A DNA stretch of 64,000 nucleotides. It comes from Conchocele bisecta. Lineage: Eukaryota > Mollusca > Bivalvia > Lucinida > Thyasiridae. The stretch lies in assembly GCA_029237695.1 (NCBI GenBank), contig CM055273.1, positions 59,385,968 to 59,449,967 on the forward strand, in the 5' to 3' direction. The notes under the pieces are model-generated. The model saw only the letters and a list, made by a program, of their open reading frames with translations. It was not told where the DNA came from and did no database searches. Position 1 is the stretch's first letter; every line of letters begins with the position of its first letter. Made by a program: the position numbers and the translations under genes. Shown piece after piece: positions 1-15,000 of this stretch.

Positions 1-3000
1 CATCCCCGCCGCTATTTCATCATCCACGTGCAACAATCACATCATTTTTAATCCCACGTTTCGTTCAGAATCTTTGTTAAAATTATTGAATCCTTAAACT
101 ATTAATCTAAATTAGTTACCTTTAATTTTTTAATTAATTACCAGAATTACCTTACGATTACCATTCTTACTTTGTGCCATAAATTACCCCCATCACTACC
201 ATCTGACGCCACCATCGCCATACCGCCATCCATCTCCAACCCTCCACTATCCCCGCCCGCCGCCAATCCAATCGTCCACGTCACCATCCCCGCGCCATCA
301 TCCACAGTCACCATCAACATCATTTTAATCCCACGTTATCGTTTCCAATCTTTGTAAATTAAATTGGAATCATTAATTTATTAATCTATTACGTAACATT
401 TTTAATTTTAATTATACCAATTATTACCTGTAACGTTACCTTACTCCTGCGCCATAATTACCCCAATCACTATATCACACCCGCCATCCATCGCCAACCG
501 GCCATTCATTGCCCTACGGCCTACCAATCCTCCAATGCTCCAACTATCCCCGCTCCAATCACTCCGTCCACAAGTCAACATCCCCACGCCCATCATCAAT
601 CCACGTCACCAATCCCCATCAATCCACGTCGTCACCATCCCGCCGCGCCATCAATCATATCCACCGTTACGTTCCAATCTTAGTAAACTTATGAATTAAT
701 TAACTCTATTATTACCTTTTAAATTTTAATTATTAAGATTATTACGTTACGTTTATCTTACAATAGTGCCATAAATACCCATCACTAATCTCTCACGCCA
801 TCAATACCCTAACTCCGCCATCATCTACGCCACCATCTCCAACTCCACTATCCCCACCCCGCGCGAATCATTTGTCTACCGTCACCTATACCCCGCTCCA
901 TCATCGTTCGTCACCACGTCACCATCCCCCACCCACGCTATCCATCATCCACGTCCAAAATAATCCCATCCATCCAACGTCAACCATTCCCGTGCCATGA
1001 TTGTACCCCGTCACCAAACCCCAGCCTGCCATCATCGTCCACGTTCACCATCCCCGCTGCCATCATCATTCCACGTCCACCAATCACATCAATTTGTAAA
1101 TCCCTCGTTTCGTTCCAATCTTTTGTAAATTATACCTTCTAATTTTAATTAATTCCATATTGACCTTGATCACTATCTCTCCACACCAATCAATTCGCCT
1201 AGCCCTACGCCACCATCTCCAACTCCACTATTTCCTTCCGCGCCATACACCCCCTCCACTTTCATCCCACCATCACCCCCGCGCCGTCATCGCCTACGTC
1301 ACCATCACCGCTCTATCATCATCCACGTTACCTACCCCCTACCTTCATCCCATTCCCACGTCATCATACCCTCAACCAAACCTTACTCAACATCCCCGCG
1401 CTAATCCATCAATCCACGTCACCATCAACATCATTTTAAATACCTACTTCGTTTCCGTTCCGATCTTTGGTGAAATTATGAATCAAGTAAATTAGTTAAT
1501 CTAATAAGTACCTTGTAATTTTAAATTTTAATTATTCCATATTACCTTAACGATTATTACCTTACTCCTGTGCCATAATTACCCCATCACTATCTATCAC
1601 GCCATCATCCGCCTATTGCCATCATCGCCTACGCCACCATCGTCCAAAATCCACTATCCCCAACGCCATCATCTGTCCCACGTTCCACCAATCCCCGCGT
1701 GCCATCACATCATTTTAATCCCACGTTCGTTCTCCAATCTTTATGTTAAATTGTGAATCATTAATTAATTAATTCTAGTTATTACCTTTTTTGTTAATTT
1801 TAATTATTAGATAATTACCTTACGTTATCTTACACTGGGCCAAAATTAATAACCCCATCACTATCTCCTCACAGCCATCATCAACCATACGCCGCCAATC
1901 TACCTAACCGCCCACCATCTCCAACTCCATTAATCCCCAAGCCCCGCCCATTCTTTATTTCCTACTTCACCATCCCCCCCCCCCGCCGCGCCATCATCGT
2001 CCACCTCTCGTCCAATCACCCGGCGCCTATCATCTTTCACGTCACAATGGTCATCATACCACGTCATGATCATCCACGTCCCATTATCCCTGGGAGCCTA
2101 TCATTGTCCCAACGTTCGTTCCTCCAATCTTTAATAAATTATAATTTTAATTAATTCTAATTATTACCTTTTAATTTCCAAATATTTCAATATTACCTTA
2201 CGTTACCTTACTCTGGTGCCATAATTCTTCCTACCCTGCGGCCATCATCGTCCACGTCACCAGCAATCAACCCACCGCGCCAATCATCCGCTCACGTCAC
2301 CATTCCCGGCGCTATCATCAATCCCACGTCACCCAATCCCTCCATCATCCACGTCAGCATCCCCGTGCCACATCATCGTCCTCGGTCACACCCATAATCG
2401 TCCCCACCGTCGCCATCATCTACAACGTCCAACCACATCATCGCCCACATCATCGCCCATGCCATCACCTATAACAATCCTTCCACCCACAATCATTACG
2501 TCACATGCCATTACCCTCCACAATCTCCCACAATCCTCCCCCACATCATCACGCTATCATAATCACACACATCCTGCTTCCATATCATCATCGCCCACCA
2601 TACCATCATCACCCCATGTTACACTACACATAATTACACCACCTATGTACACCTACAATAATCTATTACGCATTTACACCTATTGCACCTACTTGCACAT
2701 ATTACCAACCTACTACAACCTTTTCTACACCTACTACACATAACATATTACACATCCATCATTACTAATACTCAACAACACAAGATAATTCAAAATAATA
2801 AGACACTAGGAAGTGCATTACATGAAACACATTTTAGAATACAATAAGAATAAATAACCATAAACCGCTGACCTTTACCATTACCGCAATCCTCGTACCA
2901 TGGCCCTCACGACTTTTCTGTCCTCAACATCACCTACACCCCAACCATGCAAATAAAAGTCACATGTAATACCCGTAAATGCAATAACATTAGTAAAATA

Positions 3001-3338
3001 ACAATAAGAATAAATTACCATAACCAATCACTTTTACAATTATCCGCAACACCCTCCTGACCACGCCCTCGTCCTTTTCTGTCCTCAATAACATCACCAC
3101 CTACACACCAATGCAAATAAAAGTTACATGGAAATACAGTACATGCAACTACATTTTATAGAATACAATATGAATAAAATTACCTGAAACCAATCTAACT
3201 TAACAATTATCCCACTCCTCCTACCCACGCACTCGTCATTACTGTCCCTCAACATCACCTACAAGATTATACAAATCCAATGCAAGGCAAATGGAACTAA
3301 CAGTACAATTAACTACATTTTAAATAAATATAATGAAA
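1..3338. repeat. Satellite I higher-order unit 1 (partial, noisy)
   Basis: The unit is cut by the window edge. Monomers run to about 2,400, the CATCATCGCC tract spans about 2,400-2,640, the TACACC-type tract about 2,640-2,745, and the 149-bp repeats about 2,745-3,338. Nearly every landmark carries extra single bases compared with the clean copies near 17.5 kb or 23 kb, for example ACGTTTCGTTCAGAATC against ACGTTCGTTCAGATC. Confidence 0.85.
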
Positions 3339-6300
3339 ATAAGCTAACCCTACCCGGACCCGTTCACTGACCTTGACCGTCTTAATGTCCATTATACTTT
3401 ACAAATACCTTACTGCCCTGCGCCATCATAGCCTTACGCCAACCATCTCCAACGCCTCACCGATTCCCCGCGCCATTCATCCTCCACGTCACCATCACCG
3501 TGCCGTCATCGCCCACTGTCACCATCTCAACCCTCGCTATCATCATCCACGTAACCATCCCATCATTCCCATTTTCCATTTCAATCATCACATACGTCAA
3601 CATCCTAGCCCTAATCATCATCCAACGTCATCATCACAATCCATTTTTAATCCTACGTTCGTTCCGAATCTTTGTAAATTATGAATCAATTATTAATCTA
3701 TTAGTACATATCATCATCGCCTACGCCAGCCCATCTCCAACTCCACTATCCCCGCACCATTGATCGTCCACGTCACCATCCCCTCCCCCGCGGCCATCAT
3801 CATTCACGTTCCCGCCATAACATTTGAAATCCCACGTTCGTTCCAATCTTTTGTAAATTATACCCTTTAATTTTTAATTATTTACCCAATATTACCTTAA
3901 CGTTTACCTTACTCTGCGGCCATAATTACCCCCATACCCCCATCACTATCTCTCCTCACATTCCATCATCGCCTCCCACCCATCTCCAACGCAACTATTC
4001 CCGCGCCATCATCCTCCACGTCACAATCAACCCACCGCAGCCCGGTCATCGCCCTCCCCACAGTCACCATCACACAGCTCTATCATCATCCCACGATTTA
4101 TCACCTCCCATCATCCATTTCCACGTCATCATCACCTACCGTCCAACATCCCCGCGCTATCATCATCCACTGTCACAATCACATCATTTTTAAATCCCAC
4201 GTTCCGTTCAGATCTTTGTAAATTATGAATCATTAACTATTAATCATATTAGTACCTTTAATTTTAATAATTACCAGATTACCTTACCGTTTACCAATTA
4301 CTTTGTGCCATAAATTACCCCCATCACTACCCTCTGACCCGCCACCATGCCCGCTACCCGCCATCATCCTCCAAGCTCCACTATCCCCAAGCGCCATCAT
4401 CGTCCACGTCACCCAATCCCCCAGCGCCATCATCCACAGGTCATCCATCACATCATTTTTAATTAATCCCTCACGTTCGTTCCAATCTTTGTAAATTAAT
4501 GAAATTCATTAAATTTATTAATCTATTATGTACATTTTTAATTTTAATTATACCATAGTTACCGTTAACGTTACCTTACTCTGGCGCCAATAATTACCCC
4601 ATCACTAATATCCTCCACCGCCATCATCGCCAAACAGCCCATCATTGCCTACCCGCACCATCTCCCACTATCCACAATCCCCGCTCCATCAATCGTCCAC
4701 AGTCAACATCCCCGCGCCAATCATCATCCACCGTCAAACCATCCCATCAATCCACGTCGTCACCATCTGCCCCTCGCCGCGCCATCATCATCCACGTTCG
4801 TTCCTCCAAATCTAGAAATAAAATTAAGAATTATTAATCTATTATTACCTTTTAATTTTAATTATTTAGATATTAACGTTACCGTTATCTTTCTTACAAC
4901 TTTGTGCCATAATTACCCATCACTATCTCTCACAGCCATCATCTCCTACGCCGCCATCAATCTAACGCCCACCATCATCCAACTCCACTAATCCCCCCGC
5001 GCGATTCAATTGTCTACGTCACCCATCCCCCACCGCTCCATCATTCGTTCGTCCACAGTCAACCATCCCCACCCCGCCTATCATCATCCACGTCATAATC
5101 CCATCTTCCCATCCACGTCACCATTCCCCGTGCCATGATTGTCCCACGTCCCACCATAATACCCGTACCCTCGCCAATCCATCGTCCCACGTCACCATCC
5201 CCCGCCGCCATCAATCCATCCTACGTCCACCATCCACATCATTTTAAATCCCCACGGTTCGTTCCCAATCTTTGTAAATTATACCTTCTAATTTTAATTA
5301 TTCCATATTACCTTGAATCACTATCTTCTCACACCATCATCGCCTAGCCTAGTACGCCACCATCCTCCAACGCCCACTATTTTCCCGCGCCATCACCCTC
5401 CACGTCACCATCACCGGCGCCGTCATCGCCATACGTCACCATCATCCACGCTCTAAATCATCATCCAACGTTACCACCCCACCATCATCCATTCCCACGT
5501 CATCATCACCTCGACGTCAACATCCCCCGCGCTATCATCATCCACGTCACCATCACAATCATTTTTAATCCTACGTTCGTTATCCGATCTTTGTGCAATT
5601 CTGAATCATTAATTATAATCTAATAAGTAACCTTTTAATTTTAATTATTCCATATTAACCATTACGTTACCTTACTCCCTGTGCCATAATTACCCCATCA
5701 CTATATCACCCGCCATCATCGCCTATGACCGCCTTCATCGCCTACTAGCCCACCATCTCCAAATACCACTAATCCCCACGCCCAATCATCGTCCACGAGT
5801 CAACCAATCCCCGCGCCAATCACAATCATTTTAATAATCCCACGTTTCGTTTCCAATCTTTGTAAATTGTGAATCATTAATTATTAAATTCTAATTAATT
5901 ACCTTTTAATTTTAAATTATTAGAATATTGACCTTACGTTAATCTTACACTGGCCATAATTACCCCACTCACTATCTCTTCACGACCATCATCACCTAAC
6001 CCGCCCGCCATCACCTACGCCACACCATCTCCAACCTTCCATTATCCCCAGCGCCCATCCATTTTCTTCTAACGTCAAACCATCCCCGTCCGACCCGCCA
6101 TCATCGTCCACCACGTCGCCATCACCGCCTGCTAATCATCTTTCACGTCACAATGGTTCATCATCCGCTCATTGATCATCCACGTCATTAATCCCTTTGT
6201 GCCATCATTGTCCCACGTTTCGTTCCAATCAATGTTTATAAATTATAATTTATTAATCTATTATTACCGTTTTTAATTTCAAATATTCATATTAACCCTT

Positions 6301-7428
6301 ACGTTTACCCTTACTCTGTGCCATAATTCTCCCTGCCCGCCATCATCGTCCACGGTCACCATCAACCTGCGCCATCATCGCTCCACGTCACCAATCCCTC
6401 GCTATCATCATCCCACGTCACCCATCCCCATCATCCAACGTCAGCATCCCCGTGCCAATCATCCGTCCTCGTCAACACCATAACTCGTCCCCACCCCGTC
6501 GGCCCATCATCTACAACGTCAACCAACATCATCGCCCCACATCATCGCCCCATGCCATCACCTATACATCACCCACAACATCGCACAATTGCCATTCACC
6601 CAACATCTCCCACATCCTCCCCCCATACATCACAGCTATCATAATCGCAACAAACACATCAAATCTTCCATATCATCAATCGCCCACACCATCATCAACC
6701 CGATGTTACACTACATCATATTAACACCCTAGTGACAACCTACTATAATCTATTACACATACAAACCATATTGCACCTACTACACATATTACCCCTACCT
6801 TACAACCACCTACTACACATAACATATTACAAACACATCAATCCATTTAACTATACTCAACAACACAAGATAATCAAAATTAATAGACACATGAATAGCA
6901 TTACATGAAACACATTTTATGAATACAATAATAAATAAATAACCTTAACGCTTGACCTTACCATTAACCCGCATCCTCGTCACCACCCCGCCCTACCGAC
7001 TTTTCTGTTCCTCCAACATCACCTAACAGACACCAATAGCAAATAAAAGTCACATGGAATACAGTAAACTTGCAATACATTGTAAAAATACAATAATAAG
7101 AATAAAATTACCTGAACCAATCACTTACAATTATCGCACAACAATCCTAACCACGCCCTCGTCTTTTCTGTCCTTCAACATTCACCTACACACCAATGCA
7201 AATAAAAAGTTTACATGGAAATAACAGTACATGCAATACATTTTTAAGAATAACAATATGAAATAAAATTTAACCTGAACCAAATCACTTACAAAATTAT
7301 CCCCACTCTTCCTAACCTACGCACATTCGTCATTTACTGTCCCTCAACATCAACCTACAAGATTATACAAATACAGGCAAAATGGGAATACAGTAAACAT
7401 GGAATACAATTTTTAAAATACAAATATG
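3339..7428. repeat. Satellite I higher-order unit 2 (4,090 bp, noisy)
   Basis: The same module order as the other units: monomers to about 6,480, a CATCATCGCC tract to about 6,710, a TACACC tract to about 6,835, then 149-bp repeats. Insertion-type noise runs throughout, so the true length is probably shorter than it appears. Confidence 0.85.
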
Positions 7429-10400
7429 AATAAGCTACCCCGGACCCCCGCACTGGACCTTACCGTCTTAAATGTCCCACTTACTTACCATTACCACTGC
7501 CATGCGCCATCATAGCCTACGCCCACCAACTCCTAACGCCACCATTCCCCGCCGCCATCATCCCCTCCACTGTCACCCATCACCGCTCTATCATCATCCA
7601 CGTAACCATCCCGAAAAAACATTCATCCATTTCCATTTCAAATCCATCACATACGTCAACATCCTAGTCCCTATCATCATCCACAGTCATCATCACATCA
7701 TTTTAATCCTAAACGTTTTTTGATTCGTTCCGATCTTTTGTTAAATAATGAACAATTATTAATCTATTAGTACATCATCGCCCTACGCCACCATCTATCC
7801 AATCCAACTTCCACTATCCCCGCACCATGATCGTACCTCCAGTCAACCTATCCCCCAAGCCCCCGCCATCATCAATTCACCGTCACCATAACAACAATTT
7901 GAATCCCACACGTTCCGATTTTTCCAATCTTTGTAAATTATACCCCTTTAATTTTTAATTATTCCATATTACCTTATTACGTTAACCCATTACTCTGCCG
8001 CCATTAATTACCCCCACCCATCACTAATCTCTCACCGACCATCATCTCGCCTACGCCACCATCCTCCAACCGCAACTATTCCCCTCCCGCCGCCATCATC
8101 CTCCACCGCGTCCATCCATCACCGGCGCCGTCAAAATCACTGCCCACGTCACCATCACAAACCTGCTCATCAATCATCCCCACGTTATCATCCCCTTCAT
8201 CCATTTCCACGATCATCAATCACCTACGTCAACATCCCCCGCGCTATCCATCATCCACTGTCACAATCACATCATTTTAATCCCACGTTCGTTCAGCATC
8301 TTTGTAAATTATAATGAATTCATTAACTATTAAATCTATTAGTAACCTTTAATTTTAAAAAATTAATACCCAGATTACTTTACGTTACCTTACTTTGTTT
8401 TTGCCAAATTATTTCCCCCATCACGTAACCTCTGACTGCCCCCACCATCCCGCCTACGCCATCATCTCCAACTCCACTATCCCCGCGCCATCCATCGTCC
8501 ACGTCCCACCCCATGCCCCGCCGCCATCATCCAACGTCCCAACCATCACATCATTTTAATCCCACGAATTCGTTAATCCCAATCTTTTGTAAAATTATGA
8601 ATCATTAATTATTAAATTCTTATTAAGTCAAATTTTTAATTTTAAATTATACCATATTACCGTACGTTACCTTACTCTGCGCCATAATTACCCCATCCCT
8701 CATATCTCACCCGCCATCAATCGCCTAAAACTGTCCAATCATTGCCTACGCCACCATCTCCAACCCTCCACTAATCCCCGCTCCATCATCGTCCCACGTC
8801 CAACATCCCTCCCTCGCCATCATCATCCACGTCACCATCCCATCATCCACGAATCGTCATACCATCAATCCGCCCGCGCCATCATCATCCAACGTTCGTT
8901 CCAATCTTAGTAAATTATTGAATTATTAATCTATTATTAACCTTTTAATTTTAATTATCTAAGATATTACGTTACGTTATCTTACACTTGTGCCCATAAT
9001 TACCCACCCATCCACTATCTCTCACGCCATCCATCTCCTACGCCGCCATCTATCTACGCCCACCATCCCTTCTTCCAACTCCAACTATTCCCCGACGCGC
9101 GAATCCATTGTCCTTACGTCACCATCCCCGCTCCATCATCGTTCGTACCACCGTCACCAAAAATCCCCCCACGCTATCATCATCCTCGTCATAATCCCAT
9201 CAATCCACCGTCACCAATTATTCCCGTGCCATGGATTGTCCACGTCCAACCTAACCCGGCAAGCCATCATCCGTCCACGTCACCATCCCCGCGCCAATAT
9301 CATCCATCCACGTCCACCAATCAATCAAATTTTCAATTTTAATCCCACGTTCGTTTCCAAATCTTTGTGTAAATTTATGAATCATTAATTATTAATCTAG
9401 TTAGTACATTTTAATTTTAAATTACAAATTTTAATTATTCAATATTACCTTACGTTACCTTACTCGGCGCCATAATTACCCCATCACTGTCTCATGCCAT
9501 CATCGCCTATGACATCATCGCCTACACCACCATCTCCAACTCCACTATCCCCACGCCATGATCGTCCACGTCACCATCCCCGCACATCATCATCCACATC
9601 ACCATCACATTTGAATCCCACGTTCGTTCCAATCTTTGTAAATTATACCTTTTAATTTTAATTATTCCATATTACCTTACGTTACCTTACTCTGCGCCAT
9701 AATTACCCCCATCACTATCTCTCACACTATCATCGCCTACACCACCATCTCCAACGCCACTATTCTCGCGCAATCATCCTCATCGCGCCGTCATTGCCCA
9801 CGTCACCATGACAGCTCTATCATCATCCACGTTACCATCCCATCATCCATTTCCACGTCATCATCACCTACGTCAACATCATTTTAATCCCACGTTCGTT
9901 CCGATCTTTGTAAATTATGAATCATCAACTATTAATCTATTAGTACCTTTTAATTTTAATTATTCCATATTACCTTACGTAACCTTACTCTGCCCCATAA
10001 TTACCCCATCACTATCTCTCACGCCACCATCGCCTACGCCACCATCTCCAACTCCACTATCCCCGCGCCATCATCGTCCACGTCACCATCCCCGCGCCAT
10101 CATCATCCACGTCACCATCACATCATTTTAATCCCACGTTCGTTCCAATCTTTGTAAATTATACCTTCTAATTTTAATTATTCCATATTACCTTGATCAC
10201 TATCTCTCACACCATCATCGCCTAGGCTACGCCACCATCTCCAACGCCACTATTTCCGCGCCATCACCCTCCACGTCACCATCACCGCGCCGTCATCGCC
10301 TACGTCACCATCACCGCTCTATCATCATCCACGTTACCACCCCATCATCCATTCCCACGTCATCATCACCTACGTCAACATCCCCGCGCTATCTTGATCC

Positions 10401-12097
10401 GTCACCATCATCATTTTAATCCTACGTTCGTTCCGATCTTTGTGAATTATGAATCATTAATTATTAATCTAATAAGTACCTTTTAATTTTAATTATTCCA
10501 TATTACCTTACGTTACCTTACTCTGTGCCATAATTACCCCATCACTATCTATCACGCCATCATCGCCTATGCCATCATCGCCTACGCCACCATCTCCAAA
10601 TCCACTATCCCCACGCCATCATCGTCCACGTCACCATCCCCGCGCCATCACATCATTTTAATCCCACGTTCGTTCCAATCTTTGTAAATTGTGAATCATT
10701 AATTATTAATCTATTATTACCTTTTAATTTTAATTATTAGATATTACCTTACGTTATCTTACACTGGGCCATAATTACCCCATCACTATCTCTCATGCCA
10801 TCACCTACGCCACCATCTCCAACTCCATTATCCCCGCGCCATCATTTTCTACGTCACCATCCCCGCCGCGCCATCATCGTCCACCTCGCCATCACCGCGC
10901 TATCATCTTTCACGTCACAATGTCATCATCCACGTCATGATCATCCACGTCATTATCCCTGTGCCATCATTGTCCCACGTTCGTTCCAATCTTTATAAAT
11001 TATAATTTATTAATCTATTATTACCTTTTAATTTCAAATATTCAATATTACCTTACGTTACCTTACTCTGTGCCATAATTCTCCCTGCGCCATCATCGTC
11101 CACGTCACCATCACCGCGCCATCATCGCTCACGTCACCATCCCGCGCTATCATCATCCACGTCACCATCCCATCATCCACGTCAGCATCCCCGTGCCATC
11201 ATCGTCCTCGTCACACCATAATCGTCCCCGTCGCCATCATCTACAACGTCAACCACATCATCGCCCACATCATCGCCCATGCCATCACCTATATCATCAC
11301 CCACATCATCGCACATGCCATTACCCACATCTCCCACATCCTCCCCCACATCATCACGCATTATATATTTTTCACACACATCATCTTCCATATCATCATC
11401 GCCCACACCATCATCACCCATGTTACACTACACATATTACACCTAGTACACCTACTATATCTATTACACATACACCTATTGCACCTACTACACATATTAC
11501 ACCTACTACACCTACTACACATAACATATTACACATCATCATTACTATACTCAACAACACAAGATAATCAAAATAATAGACACATGGAATGCATTACATG
11601 AAAACACATTTTAGAATACAATAAGAATAAAATAACCTTAACGCTGACCCTTTTTTACCATTACCGCATCCTCGTACATGGCCTCGACTTTTCTGTCCTC
11701 AAACATCACCTACACACCAATGCAATTAAAAGTCACATGGAATACAGTAAAATGCAATCATTGTAAAATACAATAAGAATAAATTACCTGAACCATATCA
11801 CTTACAATTATCGCACTCTCCTACCAGCCCTCGTCTTTTCTGTCTCAACATCACCTACACACCAATGCAAATAAAAAGTTCTACATGGAATACAGTAAAC
11901 ATGCAATACATTTTAGAATACAATAAGAAATAAATTACCATGAACCAAATTCACTTAAACCAATTATCCCACTCTTCCATTACCTACGCCTACTCGTCAA
12001 TTACTGTCCTCAACAATCCAACCTACAAGTGTATTTTACAAATACAAGTCAAATTGGAATTACAGTACATGCTAATTACATTTTAAAATACAATATG
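7429..12097. repeat. Satellite I higher-order unit 3 (4,669 bp)
   Basis: Noisy up to about 9,410 and then clean to about 11,590. The clean part holds a 324-bp open frame at 9,808-10,131 whose translation is identical to that at 14,515-14,838 in the next unit, an offset of 4,707 bp. The CATCATCGCC tract lies at about 11,210-11,420 and the TACACC tract at about 11,430-11,535. Confidence 0.88.
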
Positions 12098-15000
12098 AAT
12101 AAGCTACCCGGACCTGTCACTGACCTTACCGTCGTTAAATGTCCATTACTTACTTAAATACCACTGCCTGCGCCATCAATAGCCTCTAACGCCACCATTC
12201 CAATCCAAAGCCACCATTCCCGCGCCATTCATCCTCCAACGTCACACCATTCTCAGGGTGCCGTCATCGGCCCACGGCGTCACCATCACCGCCTCTAATC
12301 ATCTTCCTCCAGTTAACCATACCCATCATCCATTTACATTTTCATCAATCAACATTACAGTCAAACCAATTTCCTAGGCCCTTATCATCAATCCACGTCA
12401 TCATCAACATCATTTTAATTCCTACCGTTCGTTCCGATCTTTGTTGTAAATTAAGAATCAATTTATTAAAATGTATTAGTACATCCATCGGGCCTACGCC
12501 ACCATCTCCAACTCCTACTAAATTCTTCCCCGCAACCATGTTCGTCCATCGGTCACCATCCCGCGCCATCATTCATTCACGTCACCATTAACATTTGAAT
12601 CCCACGTTCGGTTCCTAATTCTTTGTTAAATTATACCCTTTTAATTTTAATTATTTCCAATATTACCTTACGTTATTCCTTACTATCTTTGCGCCTTAAT
12701 TTCCCCAAATTCACCCCTTCACTTTCCTCTCACTCCACTTCATCGCCTACGCCACCATCTCCAACGGCAAACTATTTCCCAGCGCCCATCATCCTCCCTA
12801 CGTCACCATCACCGCGCTGTCATTCGCCACGTCACCATCCACAGGCTCTTATCATCAATCCCACGGTTTATCATCCCATCATCCATTTCCACGTCATTCA
12901 TCACCTACGTCAACATCCCGCGCTATCATTCATCCTCGTCACAAATCACATCATTTTAATCCCACGTTCCGTTCAGATCTTTGTTAAATTTATGAAGATC
13001 AGTTAACTAATTAATCTATTATGTTACCTTTTTAATTTTAATAATTCCTGATTAACCTTACGGATTACCTTTACTTTGCGACACCATTAAATTTACCCCA
13101 TCCCAATCACTACCTTGACGCCTCCATCGCCTACGCCATGCATTCTCCAATAAACTCCACTTTATCCCGCGCCATTCATTCGTTCCACGGTCACCATCCC
13201 CGCGCCATCATACCTAGTTCACCATCATCAAATCCATTTTAATTCCCACGGTTCGTTTCCAATCTTTGTAAATTATGAACTCAGTTTAAATTAGTTAATC
13301 TTAGTTAGTACCTTTTAATTTTAATTTATACCATATTACCGTACGTTACCTTACTCTGCGCCATAATTACCTCCATCACCTCTTTATCTCTCGCCAATTC
13401 ATCGCCAAACCGACAATCATTTGCCTTACGCCCTACCATCTCCAAACTCCACTTATCCCCGCTCCATTCATCGGTCCTCCACGTCAACATCCCAACGCCA
13501 TTCTTCATCCACGTTCACCCATACCATTCATTCCAACGTCGTTCTCAACCATACGCCGCGCCATCATCATCCACGTTCGTTACCAATCTTAGTAAATTAT
13601 TTGAATTATTAATCTATTATTTACCTTTTAATTTTAATTATTTAGATATTACGTTTCGTTTATCTTTAACAACTTGTTGCCATAATAACCCAAATCTACT
13701 ATCTCTCACGCCAATCATCTCCTACGCCGCCATCATCTACGCCCACCATTCTCCAAAACTCCACTATCCCCGCTGCGGCTCATTGTCTACGTCACCATCC
13801 CAAGCTTCCATCATCGTTTCGCGTTCCACGTTCACCATTCCCACCACGCTATCATCATCCACGTCATAATCCCACATCATTCCATCGGTCAACCTCTTCC
13901 CGTGCCATGATTGTCCACGGTCAACCATTTACCCGCGCCACTTCATCGTCCACGTCTCCATTCCCCGCGGCCCATCATTCAATCCAACGTACCTCCATTC
14001 ACATCATTTTGTAACCTCCCAAGTTCGTTCCAATCAATGTTTGGTAAATTTTATGAATCAGTTTAAATTATTAATCATATTATTTGTACATTTTTAATTT
14101 TGTTAATTTTTCTAATATTAACGTTTACGTTACCTTACCTCGGCGCCATAATTATTATCCCCATCACTGTTCTATGCCATTACATCGCCTATTGACATCC
14201 ATCGCATTAACCAACCACCATTATCCACCACCCATCTCCAACAACTCCTCTATCCCGCGCCGCATGATCGTCCAAAGTCACCATCCCTGCACATCATCAT
14301 CCACATCACCATTACATTTGAATCCCACGTTCGTTCCAATCTTTGTAAATTATACCTTTTAATTTTAATTATTCCATATTACCTTACGTTACCTTACTCT
14401 GCGCCATAATTACCCCCATCACTATCTCTCACACCATCATCGCCTACGCCACCATCTCCAACGCCACTATTCTCGCGCAATCATCCTCACCGCGCCGTCA
14501 TTGCCCACGTCACCATGACAGCTCTATCATCATCCACGTTACCATCCCATCATCCATTTCCACGTCATCATCACCTACGTCAACATCATTTTAATCCCAC
14601 GTTCGTTCCGATCTTTGTAAATTATGAATCATCAACTATTAATCTATTAGTACCTTTTAATTTTAATTATTCCATATTACCTTACGTAACCTTACTCTGC
14701 CCCATAATTACCCCATCACTATCTCTCACGCCACCATCGCCTACGCCACCATCTCCAACTCCACTATCCCCGCGCCATCATCGTCCACGTCACCATCCCC
14801 GCGCCATCATCATCCACGTCACCATCACATCATTTTAATCCCACGTTCGTTCCAATCTTTGTAAATTATACCTTTTAATTTTAATTATTCCATATTACCT
14901 TGATCACTATCTCTCACACCATCATCGCCTAGCCTACGCCACCATCTCCAACGCCACTATTTCCGCGCCATCACCCTCCACGTCACCATCACCGCGCCGT

